Source: Glomus cerebriforme (taxonomy: Eukaryota; Glomeromycota; Glomeromycetes; Glomerales; Glomeraceae). From it: a DNA stretch of 64,000 nucleotides. Both the position numbers and the translations under genes were made by a program. Under the pieces are notes generated by a model. That model searched no databases and was not told the origin of the DNA. It saw nothing but the letters and a program-made list of their open reading frames with translations. The stretch covers positions 131,700 through 195,699 of the forward strand of contig QKYT01000029.1 in NCBI GenBank assembly GCA_003550305.1, read 5' to 3'. This document shows positions 35,890 through 47,443 of this stretch, piece after piece (the stretch's first letter is position 1; each line of letters opens with the position of its first letter).

Positions 35890-36235
35890 CGCAAGACAAT
35901 TACGTATATTTGGATCATACTTTATTAGAGAATCAAATGGAGAAAATTTTGTGAGAGAGGAATTGCAATTAGAGGAAGCCATCAAATTTGGGGCGTGTTT
36001 TCTCATTCATTTCTTGTATATTCATCCTTTCATGAATGGAAATGGGAGAGTGACTAGGATACTTTTTGAGCTATTTGCTATCAAGATTTACTGTGGTACC
36101 ACTTTCTTGTATACAAGAGCGAAATCATGGGATGTGTATTTACAGTGTATGCGTGAAACACAGTGGTATAAAGACTTCCAATTCTCACTTAGTGCACTCG
36201 CAACTTTTATACTTGAGAACATGCACGACACATAA
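35890..36235 (+). CDS. Fic-domain protein (partial; catalytic exon)
   Basis: Fic proteins transfer AMP or related groups to target side chains. The segment ARQLRIFGSYFIRESNGE through LENMHDT contains the Fic core HPFMNGNGRVTR (about 36031-36066). It is preceded by the usual helix EEAIKFGACFLIHFLYI. The canonical motif is HPFx(D/E)GNGRxxR. Here the acidic metal-binding residue is Asn, while the catalytic His and the GNGR anion-binding loop are kept. A stop at 35864 closes the frame upstream, so the N-terminal part must come from other exons; a possible CAG acceptor lies at 35887-35889. An open plus-strand segment at 35689-35928 is a candidate but in another frame. It could be a whole small gene with introns or a truncated relic. 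Confidence 0.6.
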
Positions 36236-36723
36236 CTGTAACTATGGATATAAACATTCAGGATAATGATTAATGTACAAGAATTCTCCTAATATCTTTT
36301 ATTATTCGTAATTTATTTTTGTATTGCAGTATTCATTTCACCGGCGGAGTGTTTTTTAACTAATACGTTAAATATAAAGATATTTATTAGCTCAAACCGT
36401 TCTCGTAAAGAATTAGCAAATAGTATACAATTATACAAAATCACGCCCACATATTCATAAAAGATTCATTATGTGAAAACATGTACTGCGTCACAAGACA
36501 CATGACTGAAACAATTTTCCACAGTTGTAGACATTCCAATCCATATAGAATAAGTAGATAACTCGAAGGAATTTTGATTCCTCAGCACGCGGCGATTTTA
36601 TTGTATCACGCAAGCACATTAACAATCCTTGTCTTACATTTGTGACTCAGAATTATAGCGATTAAACAGAGTAGGAATGCTTTCACGCCTTCAAATCAGC
36701 AGCGAACTACAAACATTACTTAC

Positions 36724-36955
36724 AATGGTCTTATAAAAAAAGAAGACATTATTGCGAACGCTAATATTTCCTCCCATGAATTGCTCACGCAATGTTCCAC
36801 CTCACAATTATATTCCCCTTTCTTGTGTTGATAATCGTCCACTTCAGAAAGTTTTATGTACTGTATATCTGTTTCAATTACAAAGTCAGCGTTCTTGAAC
36901 ACTCTTATTATCTGTAGAATGTCCTTCTTAGTTAATACAGAGCTTAACCGAAGAA
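36724..36955 (-). CDS. Possible two-exon fragment, unidentified
   Basis: On the minus strand a segment beginning IIRVFKNADFVIETDIQYIK and ending SSFFIRPL is preceded by a CTACAG acceptor and followed by an excellent GTAAGT donor at about 36722. It therefore behaves as a genuine internal exon. A short upstream segment MHFNILEDSS could join through a GTTAAG donor and a very short intron. The next downstream exon was not found. No family recognised. Confidence 0.35.
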
Positions 36956-37416
36956 TCTTCCAAAATATTAAAATGCATGATTCATGTTTCTAAAACCATT
37001 CAATTATTCATGTGCGTCGAATTTATTTGCAATACAAAAAATAAATATAAATCGGATATATGACTATGATTTATATAATTATACTAATAGAGAAAAATCT
37101 AATTTAAATCATCACTTTTATTACAATATTAAAATATCAAAATATTAATTTTTTTTTATATCAAATTTTATTTTTTATTTTAATAATCAGAAGTTGCAAA
37201 CAGTTTAAATAGATATAATATTTGTTACTATTCATTCAAGTCCAAAGTAATTTGGTATTCACATTTTCATTTGTATATACATTTTTAAAAATTTATATTG
37301 TTAAATTAAGTTCAATTCCATATTTTTCAAAATTTTATTGTCAGTATACAATTTTTTTTTATCATCCTACAACTTTATTCATATAAAATTCATTTACTGT
37401 AAAAATAACAACTTAT
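36956..37416. other. AT-rich 3' spacer
   Basis: Downstream flank of the leucine aminopeptidase. Composition returns to strongly AT-rich with T runs. No gene. Confidence 0.5.
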
Positions 37417-39589
37417 TTAAAAATCAGTTTTTTTAGCTAGTCTTTTAGCAACTTCAATAATAGAACGAGTTGGACGTCCTACAAATAAAAAACAAGTTTT
37501 CGTATATATTATAGATAAACAAAAATATAACCAGATAAAAAAAAAAAGAAAATTTTAACATACCAGTCGCTCCTTTAACATCATAATTACTATCATCACT
37601 TGTATCCATAACACCTGCCATGTCAATATGAGCATATCTAATTTTATTGACCTCATCAGCATCCTTCTCAATAATATTTTCTTCAATTGCATTATCTTTT
37701 TCCTTCTCTTTATCAATAGTAGTAATATTCTTTCCTACAGTTCCTTCATCACTTAACCCATAAACAAATTCTTTAAGGAAAATAGCAGCAGTACAAGCAC
37801 CTCCATATTTAGGACCAACATTAATATAATCTGCTACATCAGATTTAGTCATATGTTTTTTATAGAAATCATCAAGTGGCATTCGCCAAAAAGGATCATT
37901 TGTTATTTTTCCTGCTTCTAAAAGCTCTTCCCATAATTTATCAGAATTAGTAAAAACTCCAGAATATTTATCAGTACCAAGAGCCACCACCATCGCGCCT
38001 GTTAAGGTTGCAATATCAATAAGACTATGAGGTTTAAATGTTGAGCTCGTATAATATATTGCATCAGCTAAAATCAAACGTCCTTCAGCATCTGTATTAT
38101 CAACCTAAATTGTTTGTAAGAATTCTTTGTTATTTCTGATTTTATAAAAAAAAAAGGACTTTAAGAATTTTAGATTAAATGAATCCATACCTCAATAGAT
38201 TTACCATTCATGGCAATTACAACATCACCTGGTTTTGTTGCATGTCCAGAAGGCAAATTCTCACATAAAGGAACAGTTACAACTACATTAATTGGTAATT
38301 CAAGTTTTGCTATACCATATAATGCAGCTGATACTGCTGCACCACCACCCATATCTATCTTCATTTCAGACATGTTTGCGGAAGGTTTCAATGAGATACC
38401 ACCACTAAAATTATCAATTTTGGTAAATCGTAAATATTTTATTGATGAAAAAAACAACAAGAATTATAGAAACTTACGAATCAAATGTAACACCTAAAAG
38501 TAAATAAATAAATATATATATGATCATTCTTTATTAAAAAAAAAAACAATGAATATAGATTATAATTAAAATCATACCTTTTCCGACCAAAGCCAAAGGT
38601 TTATCCCCTTCTTTTCCACCTTTATAATGAATTTCCAAAAATTTTGAAGGTTCATTTGAACCTCTACCAACAGATAGAAAAGAACCCATTTTTTTTTCTT
38701 CAGCCCATTCTTTATCTCTAACAATAACTTCAACTTTTGGCACATCTTGTAATAAAGATTTTACATGTTCAGTAAATATAGTAGGTGTCATATGATTTGC
38801 TGGAGAATTTCCTAATGTTCGAGCAAAATTTTGAGCATTTGCATAAATTAAACCAGTATTCCATGTAAAATCTTGTATTGATTCTAAAGATCCAAATGGT
38901 GAAATGTTGATGGATTCTTTTTGATTCTGAATAGATTTTAATTTATCTGGTTTATAGAGACCGAGAGTTGCACCTTCAGATGTACCTAATTGAATATTAA
39001 AATAATAAAAATCAGTACACTACTTAATTATAATAATAAATAAGGATAAATATAAAAAAAAATACCGTGTTCGCTAGTTAAAACATCAATTGCAATATTT
39101 TTAGCTCCTTGATCACGCAAAGTACGAACACCCGCAGCAGCCTACAATTAATAAATCGTTACACAACCATATATCATGTGAGAAAATATATATTTTAATT
39201 ATACCGACCGCAACACGAGCTTTATCCAAAGAATCTTTTATATTTTCTGGTTTAGTTCCCAAACCAACAACGGCAATTTTTGATGGTAAACCTTCAATCC
39301 CATATAAAACTCTCACTTCACCCAATTTTCCTTTAACTCCAGCACATTGAAGTTGTTGTTTAATAGCTTGTTGGACATTATTTGAAATTTCTTTGGATGC
39401 TGTCTCAGATAAGGATCCATCTTTATAAGTACCCAAAACCAATGCATCAAAGTCTGAAAGTTTGTTGCTCATTGTTGAATTAAATCGATAATGATTTATA
39501 TATTTAAAGAATAAAACTTGTCTTCCTAAATAATATGATGATGATTTTATATTTTTTTGACAAAAATTTGTTAAAGAAATTCGAAACAT
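37417..39589 (-). CDS. Leucine aminopeptidase, M17 family
   Basis: Hexameric two-metal aminopeptidase removing N-terminal residues from peptides. About eight exons run from [13 protein letters not shown] (39589) to [10 protein letters not shown] (stop 37419-37417). The catalytic Lys and first metal ligand lie in [16 protein letters not shown], followed by [10 protein letters not shown]. The family signature NTDAEGRL bridges two exons. [14 protein letters not shown] and [19 protein letters not shown] are also conserved. Residues 1-39 are basic/aromatic without acidic residues and look like a mitochondrial presequence. Met40 (39472) starts [14 protein letters not shown], the usual cytosolic start. 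An acidic insert ([20 protein letters not shown]) sits in the C-terminal domain. A 16-nt microexon (38493-38478) encodes the VTFDS core. Exon 1 probably ends with a GTCGGT donor, since the neighbouring GTATAA donor shifts the frame. Confidence 0.94.
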
Positions 39590-42500
39590 TTATAATAAAA
39601 AAATATATATATATAAAAAAAAATTTTCCCTATTACGAATATTTAGTTCAAGAAATCCAAAAAAAAATTTTTTTTTAAAAAAAAAATATAATATATCATT
39701 TGATTTGTTGATCTTTCTTTATGTGGTAACAACAAAAATAAAGGTGATAAAAAAAACTTTAGAAAAAAAAACGAAATAAATTTTTTTACCTCTTGAATTT
39801 CGCGAGAGAGAAAGGACTTAAAGTATCGTGAAAAACCCATTTTTTTGATTTTTTATAATCGTTCTAAATCATTAATATAAAGTAAGTTAGATTTGGATTT
39901 GTAATAAAACTTTATTCGAAGGAATATCACATGATAATCATATTCATTATAAAGCAAAGATAGAATCCATGATCCTAACCATTTTAATTACGATAAAAGT
40001 TCTTTTTTTCTCACGAATGAAAATTTTTAAGATGATAATCTTTGTTTAATCAAACAGGATTGGTATCTTGAAAATTAATATTCTATCGGCAGAATAGAAA
40101 GAAGAATTTAGCGATTATAATTACAATAAAGTGAAGGAAATTAATTATAGATCATATCTAATATTAATTCCAAGGAGCACATGTCTAATAATAATAATAA
40201 TAATAATAATAACATTGGCAAAATTTACATATCTGATATAAATAAAAAACTTAACAACCATACATAAGGAATGAATCTTCATGATTGACCGCATGTACAG
40301 ACTGTAGCATGGTAGATTATCTGTTATTAGGCAAAAAAAAGTATTATTTTTACGATATAATCTTTTATTAATTTTTTTTTGCGATATCACACTTTCTGCA
40401 CAGACTGCGCTCCGGAATGATGAGGATTTGTTGTGGGTGGATGGTCAAGTTTCGGTCAGATTTTAGGGTAACATAATGTATTTCTAAAAACTTTATATAT
40501 CCCGACAGTAATTCCCAGAAGTCTCCCAGGTATATACAGTATAATAATAATGATAAATCGACCAGAATTAACAGAATAGACGCAAACCGAAAATCAAAAT
40601 TTATCAAAATATCACGAGATTAAATGTAAATAGACAACTAACATAAATCTTTGATCTTTAACAAAAATTCAACCTGGCAAAATTAATAAATCAAAGAATT
40701 AAATTAAGGGGATTGTTTATACCAAAAAATATTTCTCAGTGTTGGATTTGATCAGAAAGGAAATTTACGCCTTCAATGTATCCAAATAATGTAAATAAGA
40801 AAGAAAAAAAAACGCCTCTTTTTAACCTAAAAGAAGAAAACATGCGCTTTTTTCTTTTGCGAATGGAATATTTAAAAACAAAGAATAACACAAAAATAAA
40901 CAATTAAAAGTAATTTGAAATCTTTTCGCATTAACGAATCATTTATGCAAAAGAACGTAATGTGAAAGGAAGGACAAAAAAAAAAAAAAAGTACACAATG
41001 AAGAAATATTTTAAATTGATCGATTGAATTTATTTATAAAAAGAAAGGATTTTCATCATCCTGATTTTGGCTGAATTTTGATAGGGAAGATTGTTTTTTT
41101 TTTTCCTTATCAAAAAGTAACACAAAAATTCATATTTAGAAAATTAAAATTTTTTCGGAACATAGTTGACGGATTATCTTGCATAATATTTATTTCACAG
41201 AAACAATTGAATTGGTTAGATAGAGATAACATCAAAATTCCGCACGGTATTATTTTTTAAAATTACACGTAATATAATAAAAAAAGTTAATACATTTACG
41301 ACGCAAGATTATCTGAATGATAAATATTAAATGCAGTGACTATTCATTGACATTATAGTGTTTTAATATCTCAGGAGTTGAAAATCAAGAAATTTATCAT
41401 TAAACCGTTTGTAAGGTTATCATTAGAGAGTATGACCTCACTTGATAAAAATTTGGGCCATGTTATTTATTAAAAATCAATCTGTTTTGCTTGCTTTATG
41501 CATGAACCTTTGGTAAATAAATATGCGTCCATTTGCCATTATTTTCCTTTCAAGAATAAATTGATAAGAATTTTTACTCGTGGAAATTAAAGAGAATTTT
41601 AAAGTTTTTATTTGCTTACGGTAGAAAACCGTTTTACGTTTTTGTTTTTTGTTTTTTCTTTTGTTTATCAGGCTGAAAAATTTTCTGCCAATAATGATAA
41701 TATTCGACCCAAATTTTGTATGATTCCTAAAAAAGAATGGATTAAGTTCGTTAAGTGAAATTTTAATTTTTTTTTCGAGTTGAATTTCTAAAAAAAAAAA
41801 AAAATTATTGATAATTGGCGTAAAAAAAAAAAATTGGCGTATACTAAATGCTTGCATGTTTTTTATTTACAAAACATAGTTAGAGAGAAATTTGAAGGGT
41901 TTTATTATTATTTACAAAGAGAGAAATTTGAAATTCTCGGAATTTTTCGGAATTTTTACCTTTTTTTTTTTTTTTTTTAAGTGAACGGCGGAAAAGCGGA
42001 AAAAGTTATTATAAAATGTCGGAAAAAACAGGGGAAATTAGGAGACGTAATACGAAATAACTTATTTTGGGAACATAAATAAAAAAAAAATTGGTACATT
42101 TTTTGGGTAAAAAAAAAAAATAAATAAATAAAATAAACAAATTTAGTTATATTTTTTTTTTCTGAAAAAAAACGCCAAAAGTTGTTCTTTTCTTCATTGT
42201 AAATTTTTTTTTTTTTTTAAAGTTTCTTCATACTGCACAGCTTTGTTTAAAAATAAACACATTTTTTTTAGATATATTAATTAATAATGTCGAAATTTCG
42301 GATATGTCCGAAATATAATGTCATTCCTTTGAAAATTTTTTTTCTTTTTTGACATAATTTATATTGTAATACCATTGACCAGTCGTTCATTATGAAAATT
42401 TTCAAAATATTTAATATTTTGCTATGGGAAGTATCAGGTATGGGAAGGTTTAATTTTAATAATAATACATATGTTTATTGAAGATCTTTATAATTATAAA

Positions 42501-43079
42501 TTTCATGTGGCAAAAAACATGGTATTCGTTAAGTATTTCGATCTGTGACATATCTTTTAAATAAACAAATATTGTAACTGGTTAACAAATCTAATTTTTA
42601 AATTGGTTCATAAGATTCATCTCTTGTTCCATCAGTGATCAGTGTTTTTTTTTCTTCCTTTTAAGTAATTATAAAGTCGTACTATCGGAATCTATTCGTA
42701 CAGCTTTTCTTATGGGAGGGATTAATTAAATCTAACCAAAATAGTTAAAAGAAAGAACAATGTGTAAACAATCCGTTTTTGTAAATTTTACTAATTTTTC
42801 CGAGTATGATTACTATTTTCCCATTGCGTTCTAAATAATCTGCTATTGATAATTGTTATCATTTGAGAGCGGAAAGTGATAGTGCAAGAAAAAGCCAAAG
42901 AATAAGTTAAAAGAGGAAATTGGATCCGAAAAAAAAACACAAGAAATGTCATCAATTCTAATTGGATTTAGTGAATAAACGAGAAAAAGATAGTCAATGT
43001 CATCCGAAATTATTCATTCTTCATTATTTTATTTTTTATAATCCTCACAATATTAACATATCAAAATAATTCACCAAAA
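39590..43079. other. Gene-poor AT-rich region
   Basis: No gene is supported. Features seen are an (ATA)n microsatellite at 40186-40214, poly-A/T tracts, and the perfect inverted repeat ATTTCGGA-TATG-TCCGAAAT at 42295-42314. Open frames here are rich in Phe/Lys/Ile/Asn from A/T runs and have no family features. Confidence 0.5.
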
Positions 43080-43178
43080 TCAACGATATGTAGTAGGATT
43101 TGCGCTCATTTTCCCATATGGTCCGATTTGACGCATCATATCCATTTCTAAATCACGTTTCATCCATCCAATCAAAAT
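43080..43178 (-). CDS. Orphan 3' terminal exon of an unmapped gene
   Basis: After a strong acceptor (TTTGTTAAACAG, ending at 43179) 32 codons run to TGA. They begin ILIGWMKRDLEMDMMRQIG and end PYGKMSANPTTYR. The amino-acid composition, with Trp, Met, Pro, Gly and Arg, is unlike translated A/T noise. Codons read cleanly, so this is probably the last exon of a real minus-strand gene. I could not find the preceding exon within several kb, which implies long introns or unusual structure. Family not recognised. Confidence 0.45.
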   Translation of the reverse strand: MLIGWMKRDLEMDMMRQIGPYGKMSANPTTYR

Positions 43179-44297
43179 CTGTTTAACAAATAAACGAATA
43201 TTTTTAAAGTCTAGTTCCTTACATTTTTACATTGGAACTTAATACTTATTGTAAAAAGATTTATATAATGAATATTTGAACTTATGACAGTTAAAAGCTT
43301 TAAAATTGTTAAGCTTATTAATATCTCCAAATATAGAAAAAAAGATTTTTTGTGTTATATCGTAATCACATATGTCAAATTTGGGTTAATTAACTTGTAA
43401 AAAAACATAATCTATTTTAATCATATAATTTTATTATTTAAAAATATATATATTATTTATATATATATCAGATATATATATATATTTATTATTTATTTTT
43501 TATTTTTAAAACAATTATAAAATAATAATACCAACTTAATTTAATGCAAAGATATTTAAAGATTTTTGGCTTTTTGAGAAAATTTATATTATATTATTTC
43601 TCTTGCTGTTCAGCTGTTGTAACTTGAAACATTATAAACTTGAAACTTGATTGGCTAAAAATAAAATAAAGTGAACACAAGAATAAGTCTAATACAGAAA
43701 AATCACGGGAATAAATTCATATTTTTATTATTCTTCTTTTTTCAATAAGTCCTTTTAAGTATAACAAATGGAGATGTTCGGGAAAAACTTTTTTAAAGTT
43801 ATAAATATAACAGATAAGAAACAATAGTAGCGAGAGAGATTGACAGTGGGGCTGTAGTACAAATGTGGGGGAATTCTCGTTTCAGAATCTATCAATGAGA
43901 TTTTCTTTAAATTACTCGAAATATGAAGAATTCAAATTCAATCAAAAAAAAATAAAAAATTTCCGATTCTAAAAAAAAAAAGACAAAGAAAAATTTAAAA
44001 TTATACAAAGAAAATTTTTATAACAGTACGATAGTTTTTTAATTTTTAATAGAAGATCAAAAAAGAATTACAAATCTTTGAATAGTGTCATGTGTGATGA
44101 TGTTGTGATATGATTACAAAATAATTTCCGTAAAAAAAAAACCATTTCTTCAGCAACTCATCCCAAATAAAGTAGTTGTAAGCCGGTAGTGTAAATCATT
44201 TAATCCGTAGAATCCTGATTTCACGTCATTTCTTTAATGGGATTAAATTAATCATAGTAAGTTAATTTACACATGATAAATACCGATTTTTCATGTG

Positions 44298-44331
<34 letters not shown>

Positions 44332-47300
44332 TTGAGAAAATTTTTCAAGATTGGCGGTTATGTTTTATAATGAATCAGATCAAATGCTTAAAAAAAAAAA
44401 AAGATCATTGTTACGCTGTCAATTTTTTTTTTAAATGTGGGGGTTATGTAAACAATTAATTGAACTTTTTCTTTATTATGAAAACCCTGTGAAAAAATGA
44501 AATGACAATAGCATTTATTCTTGTTCATTCATCAACGGAATGCAAAGTATAATAATTAAGAAAAGCAGGTTAAAATTGCGTTGTAAACTGTATGATAATG
44601 TAAAATACCCGTGAATTTCAAAAATTATCATCTAATTACAAAATAAAATCTTTTTTTTCCGCCGTTTTAAAACTTTTTTTTTTTTCTTCTGGAAGGGGAC
44701 ATCATTACACATACATGTATGATTTTCGTGATGAACAATTGCTTGTACTATATGTCTATATGTTAGGTTTAAAGTTGAAATTGGACCAGGGTTAGGTAAT
44801 TCTAATACTGTACATACAGGTAACATTGATATTCATACATCTAAAAAAAAAACTTGTTTATTAAAGTTTAAAACAAGCGGAATTTTTTGTCTTTGTTCTT
44901 TTACATATTTGTGCGACACATCTCCTTTATATAGGTTCTTTACGAAAAAAATTGTAAATCTATTAAGCATAATTTTTTAATTATATAATTATATTAAATA
45001 AATGTATTATGCAAATGGTTAACATTAACAGCTTTATTTACAAAACACTTTACGCAACCTTTGCGGGGGATATCTCCCAAATTAAGACTCAAATTAAGGG
45101 TTAAGGGGGACTGTGCATAAATTCATAAAAAAACAAACATTCTGCCAAATTTAGTTTGAAATTTTTTAACTAACCTACCCATCGAAAGGAGGATACTAAA
45201 GCAAGTTAATAAACGAAAAATTATTTATATAATTTTACATAAGAAAATTCCATAACCAAGGATTATGACTAATGGTATGACATATTTTTAAGTTATAAAA
45301 TTACCGACAAGCCTTTTTTTTATGTCAGCAAATTATTTTAAATTATTTTAAATTAGAAATCGTATATTACAAGTTCATTTCTTTAATTTATTGGTTTAAT
45401 CGGTTAATCCCATAAATAAATATGACAAAGATAATAATAGGTTTATGAGGAATGTGATTGGATTAACAAATTTGTTTCAATAATAATTATTTTAAAATCT
45501 ATTTGTTATTAAAATATTTGTGATGAATAAAGTTTGTACTTTTTATTAAGAATTTTACGTTATACAATGATGAAATATTATTAAAAAAAGATTAAGTTAA
45601 ATGATTGGTGAATTTTGAAATTAAACACAGCAATGAGTGAATATAAACAAATTAATATTTAATTTCGCTTTACGGTAATCTTGAAAAAAATTTTTGTTTT
45701 TCCTTAAAAAAAAATAATAATAATAATAAATAAAATAAATGATATTTTCATTCACGTATTTACAAAAAAAATCATGAGTTTTTCTATTTTACAAAAAAAA
45801 AAAAGGATGAAAATCCTAAAGAAAACGTGGCCAAACTCATTTTTTAAAAAATACCTCCCTAAAATAATTATCTAATAATTATAAATCATAAACCATTATC
45901 CGTATGCATGTAGGGTAACACTGTTTAATTTATCTAGTAATTAGATATACATGATTGTGGCTTACATTCATAGTATGCATGTACTGTTAAGATATCATTA
46001 TTACTAGAATGATATGCACGCATAAATAAAATAAAATATTTATAAACTTAGTTTATTTTTATAATTATACCTAGCATATTAGCACATATGTATTATGTTG
46101 GTCATTTATTGGATAAAATGAAAATTGACATTCCAACGAATAATGTTTACATGTAACCGATCGTACTAGGTAACAATGCAGGATCGTCCAATTACTCCTA
46201 CCAGTTACATCAATTATTTAAATTATTATTTTATTTTGTGTCAATTAACATTCTCTGCAATCCGTCTTTTGTAATTAAAATCTACGATGTCCCAAAAACA
46301 AAAGATTTTTTTTTTTAGAAATCTTTTTATTTATTTGACCGTCCGTCTCTCATAACAAATAATAATAATACATAATTAATAAAGTATTAATTACAAGTGT
46401 TTGTTTATTCAAAGATATTCCAAACCAGGTTTCAAAAAACAAACTAATGAAAAAATATAAGCAGTCTTCACCAATTGATTTTTTTTCTTTTCGTCCAAAA
46501 TCTAATGAAAATCAAATAAATCTCCGTCATTTATCGGATTTAGTCCAAAATTATTATACCGCATAATATAAAACCGTAATGTAAGACATTATTACCCTGC
46601 ATATGTATAATCTTATTTGTTATTTTGGAATTCGCGCGGGAAATATTATTATTATTATTATAGAACGCTTTTTTAGTAATTTAGTTTTTATTTAGAACAA
46701 AGACAATTAAAAAAAATAGCAAATTTATTTTTTTTATTTTCTGACGTGTTACGACATCATTCTAATTTCTAATTCTTTTCTATAATATGAATTGAAATTA
46801 TAAATTTCATTTATCAAGGTTTATTTTCTTTATTCATAAATTTAGTAATATATTTTTACTAAAAATTTTCAGGTGAGATATTCACTATTTCATTCCATGT
46901 TTGTATATGATATGATACACTGTGAAAATTCTCCTTGATTAATTTTCTTAATTAAAATATATAATACTAATTAGGGGTTGGAATTTTTTTTTTTTCCTCG
47001 TGCAGGGGTATCTCAATGTAGAAATATTTCTTGTACTCTGCTGTGTCAGAGATTTTCAAAAGTTTTAAATTTTTAAAACTGTTTCTTTTTATGTACGTAT
47101 AGTATCATAATAGTATAATACGTATAATTATTAATAAAGTGTGATTTGTTAATCTTTTAATATTCCAAGTATAACTATAACATTTAATAACATTTTAATT
47201 TATTCTCTTAGGTCACGTATATCACATGTTGAGAATTGCATATTTTCAATATTTTCATCATTAATTAAATGGAATTATAATGCATATTTAATATATTTGG

Positions 47301-47412
47301 TTGCACGCCAGAATATTTCCGTTTTTAAAAGTACATGCATACATGCATCTTTATTAAGTAAAAGTTGGAAATAGATCAAATAATATATTAGTAAACCAAA
47401 TAGATTAAAAAC

Positions 47413-47443
<31 letters not shown>

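Noticed and set aside
40186..40214. Regular ATA repeats considered as a CRISPR-like or functional array
   Set aside because: Simple trinucleotide microsatellite without spacers.
41477..41857. 126-codon minus-strand open frame
   Set aside because: Composed mostly of Phe, Lys, Ile and Asn from A/T homopolymers; no domain, splice or composition support.
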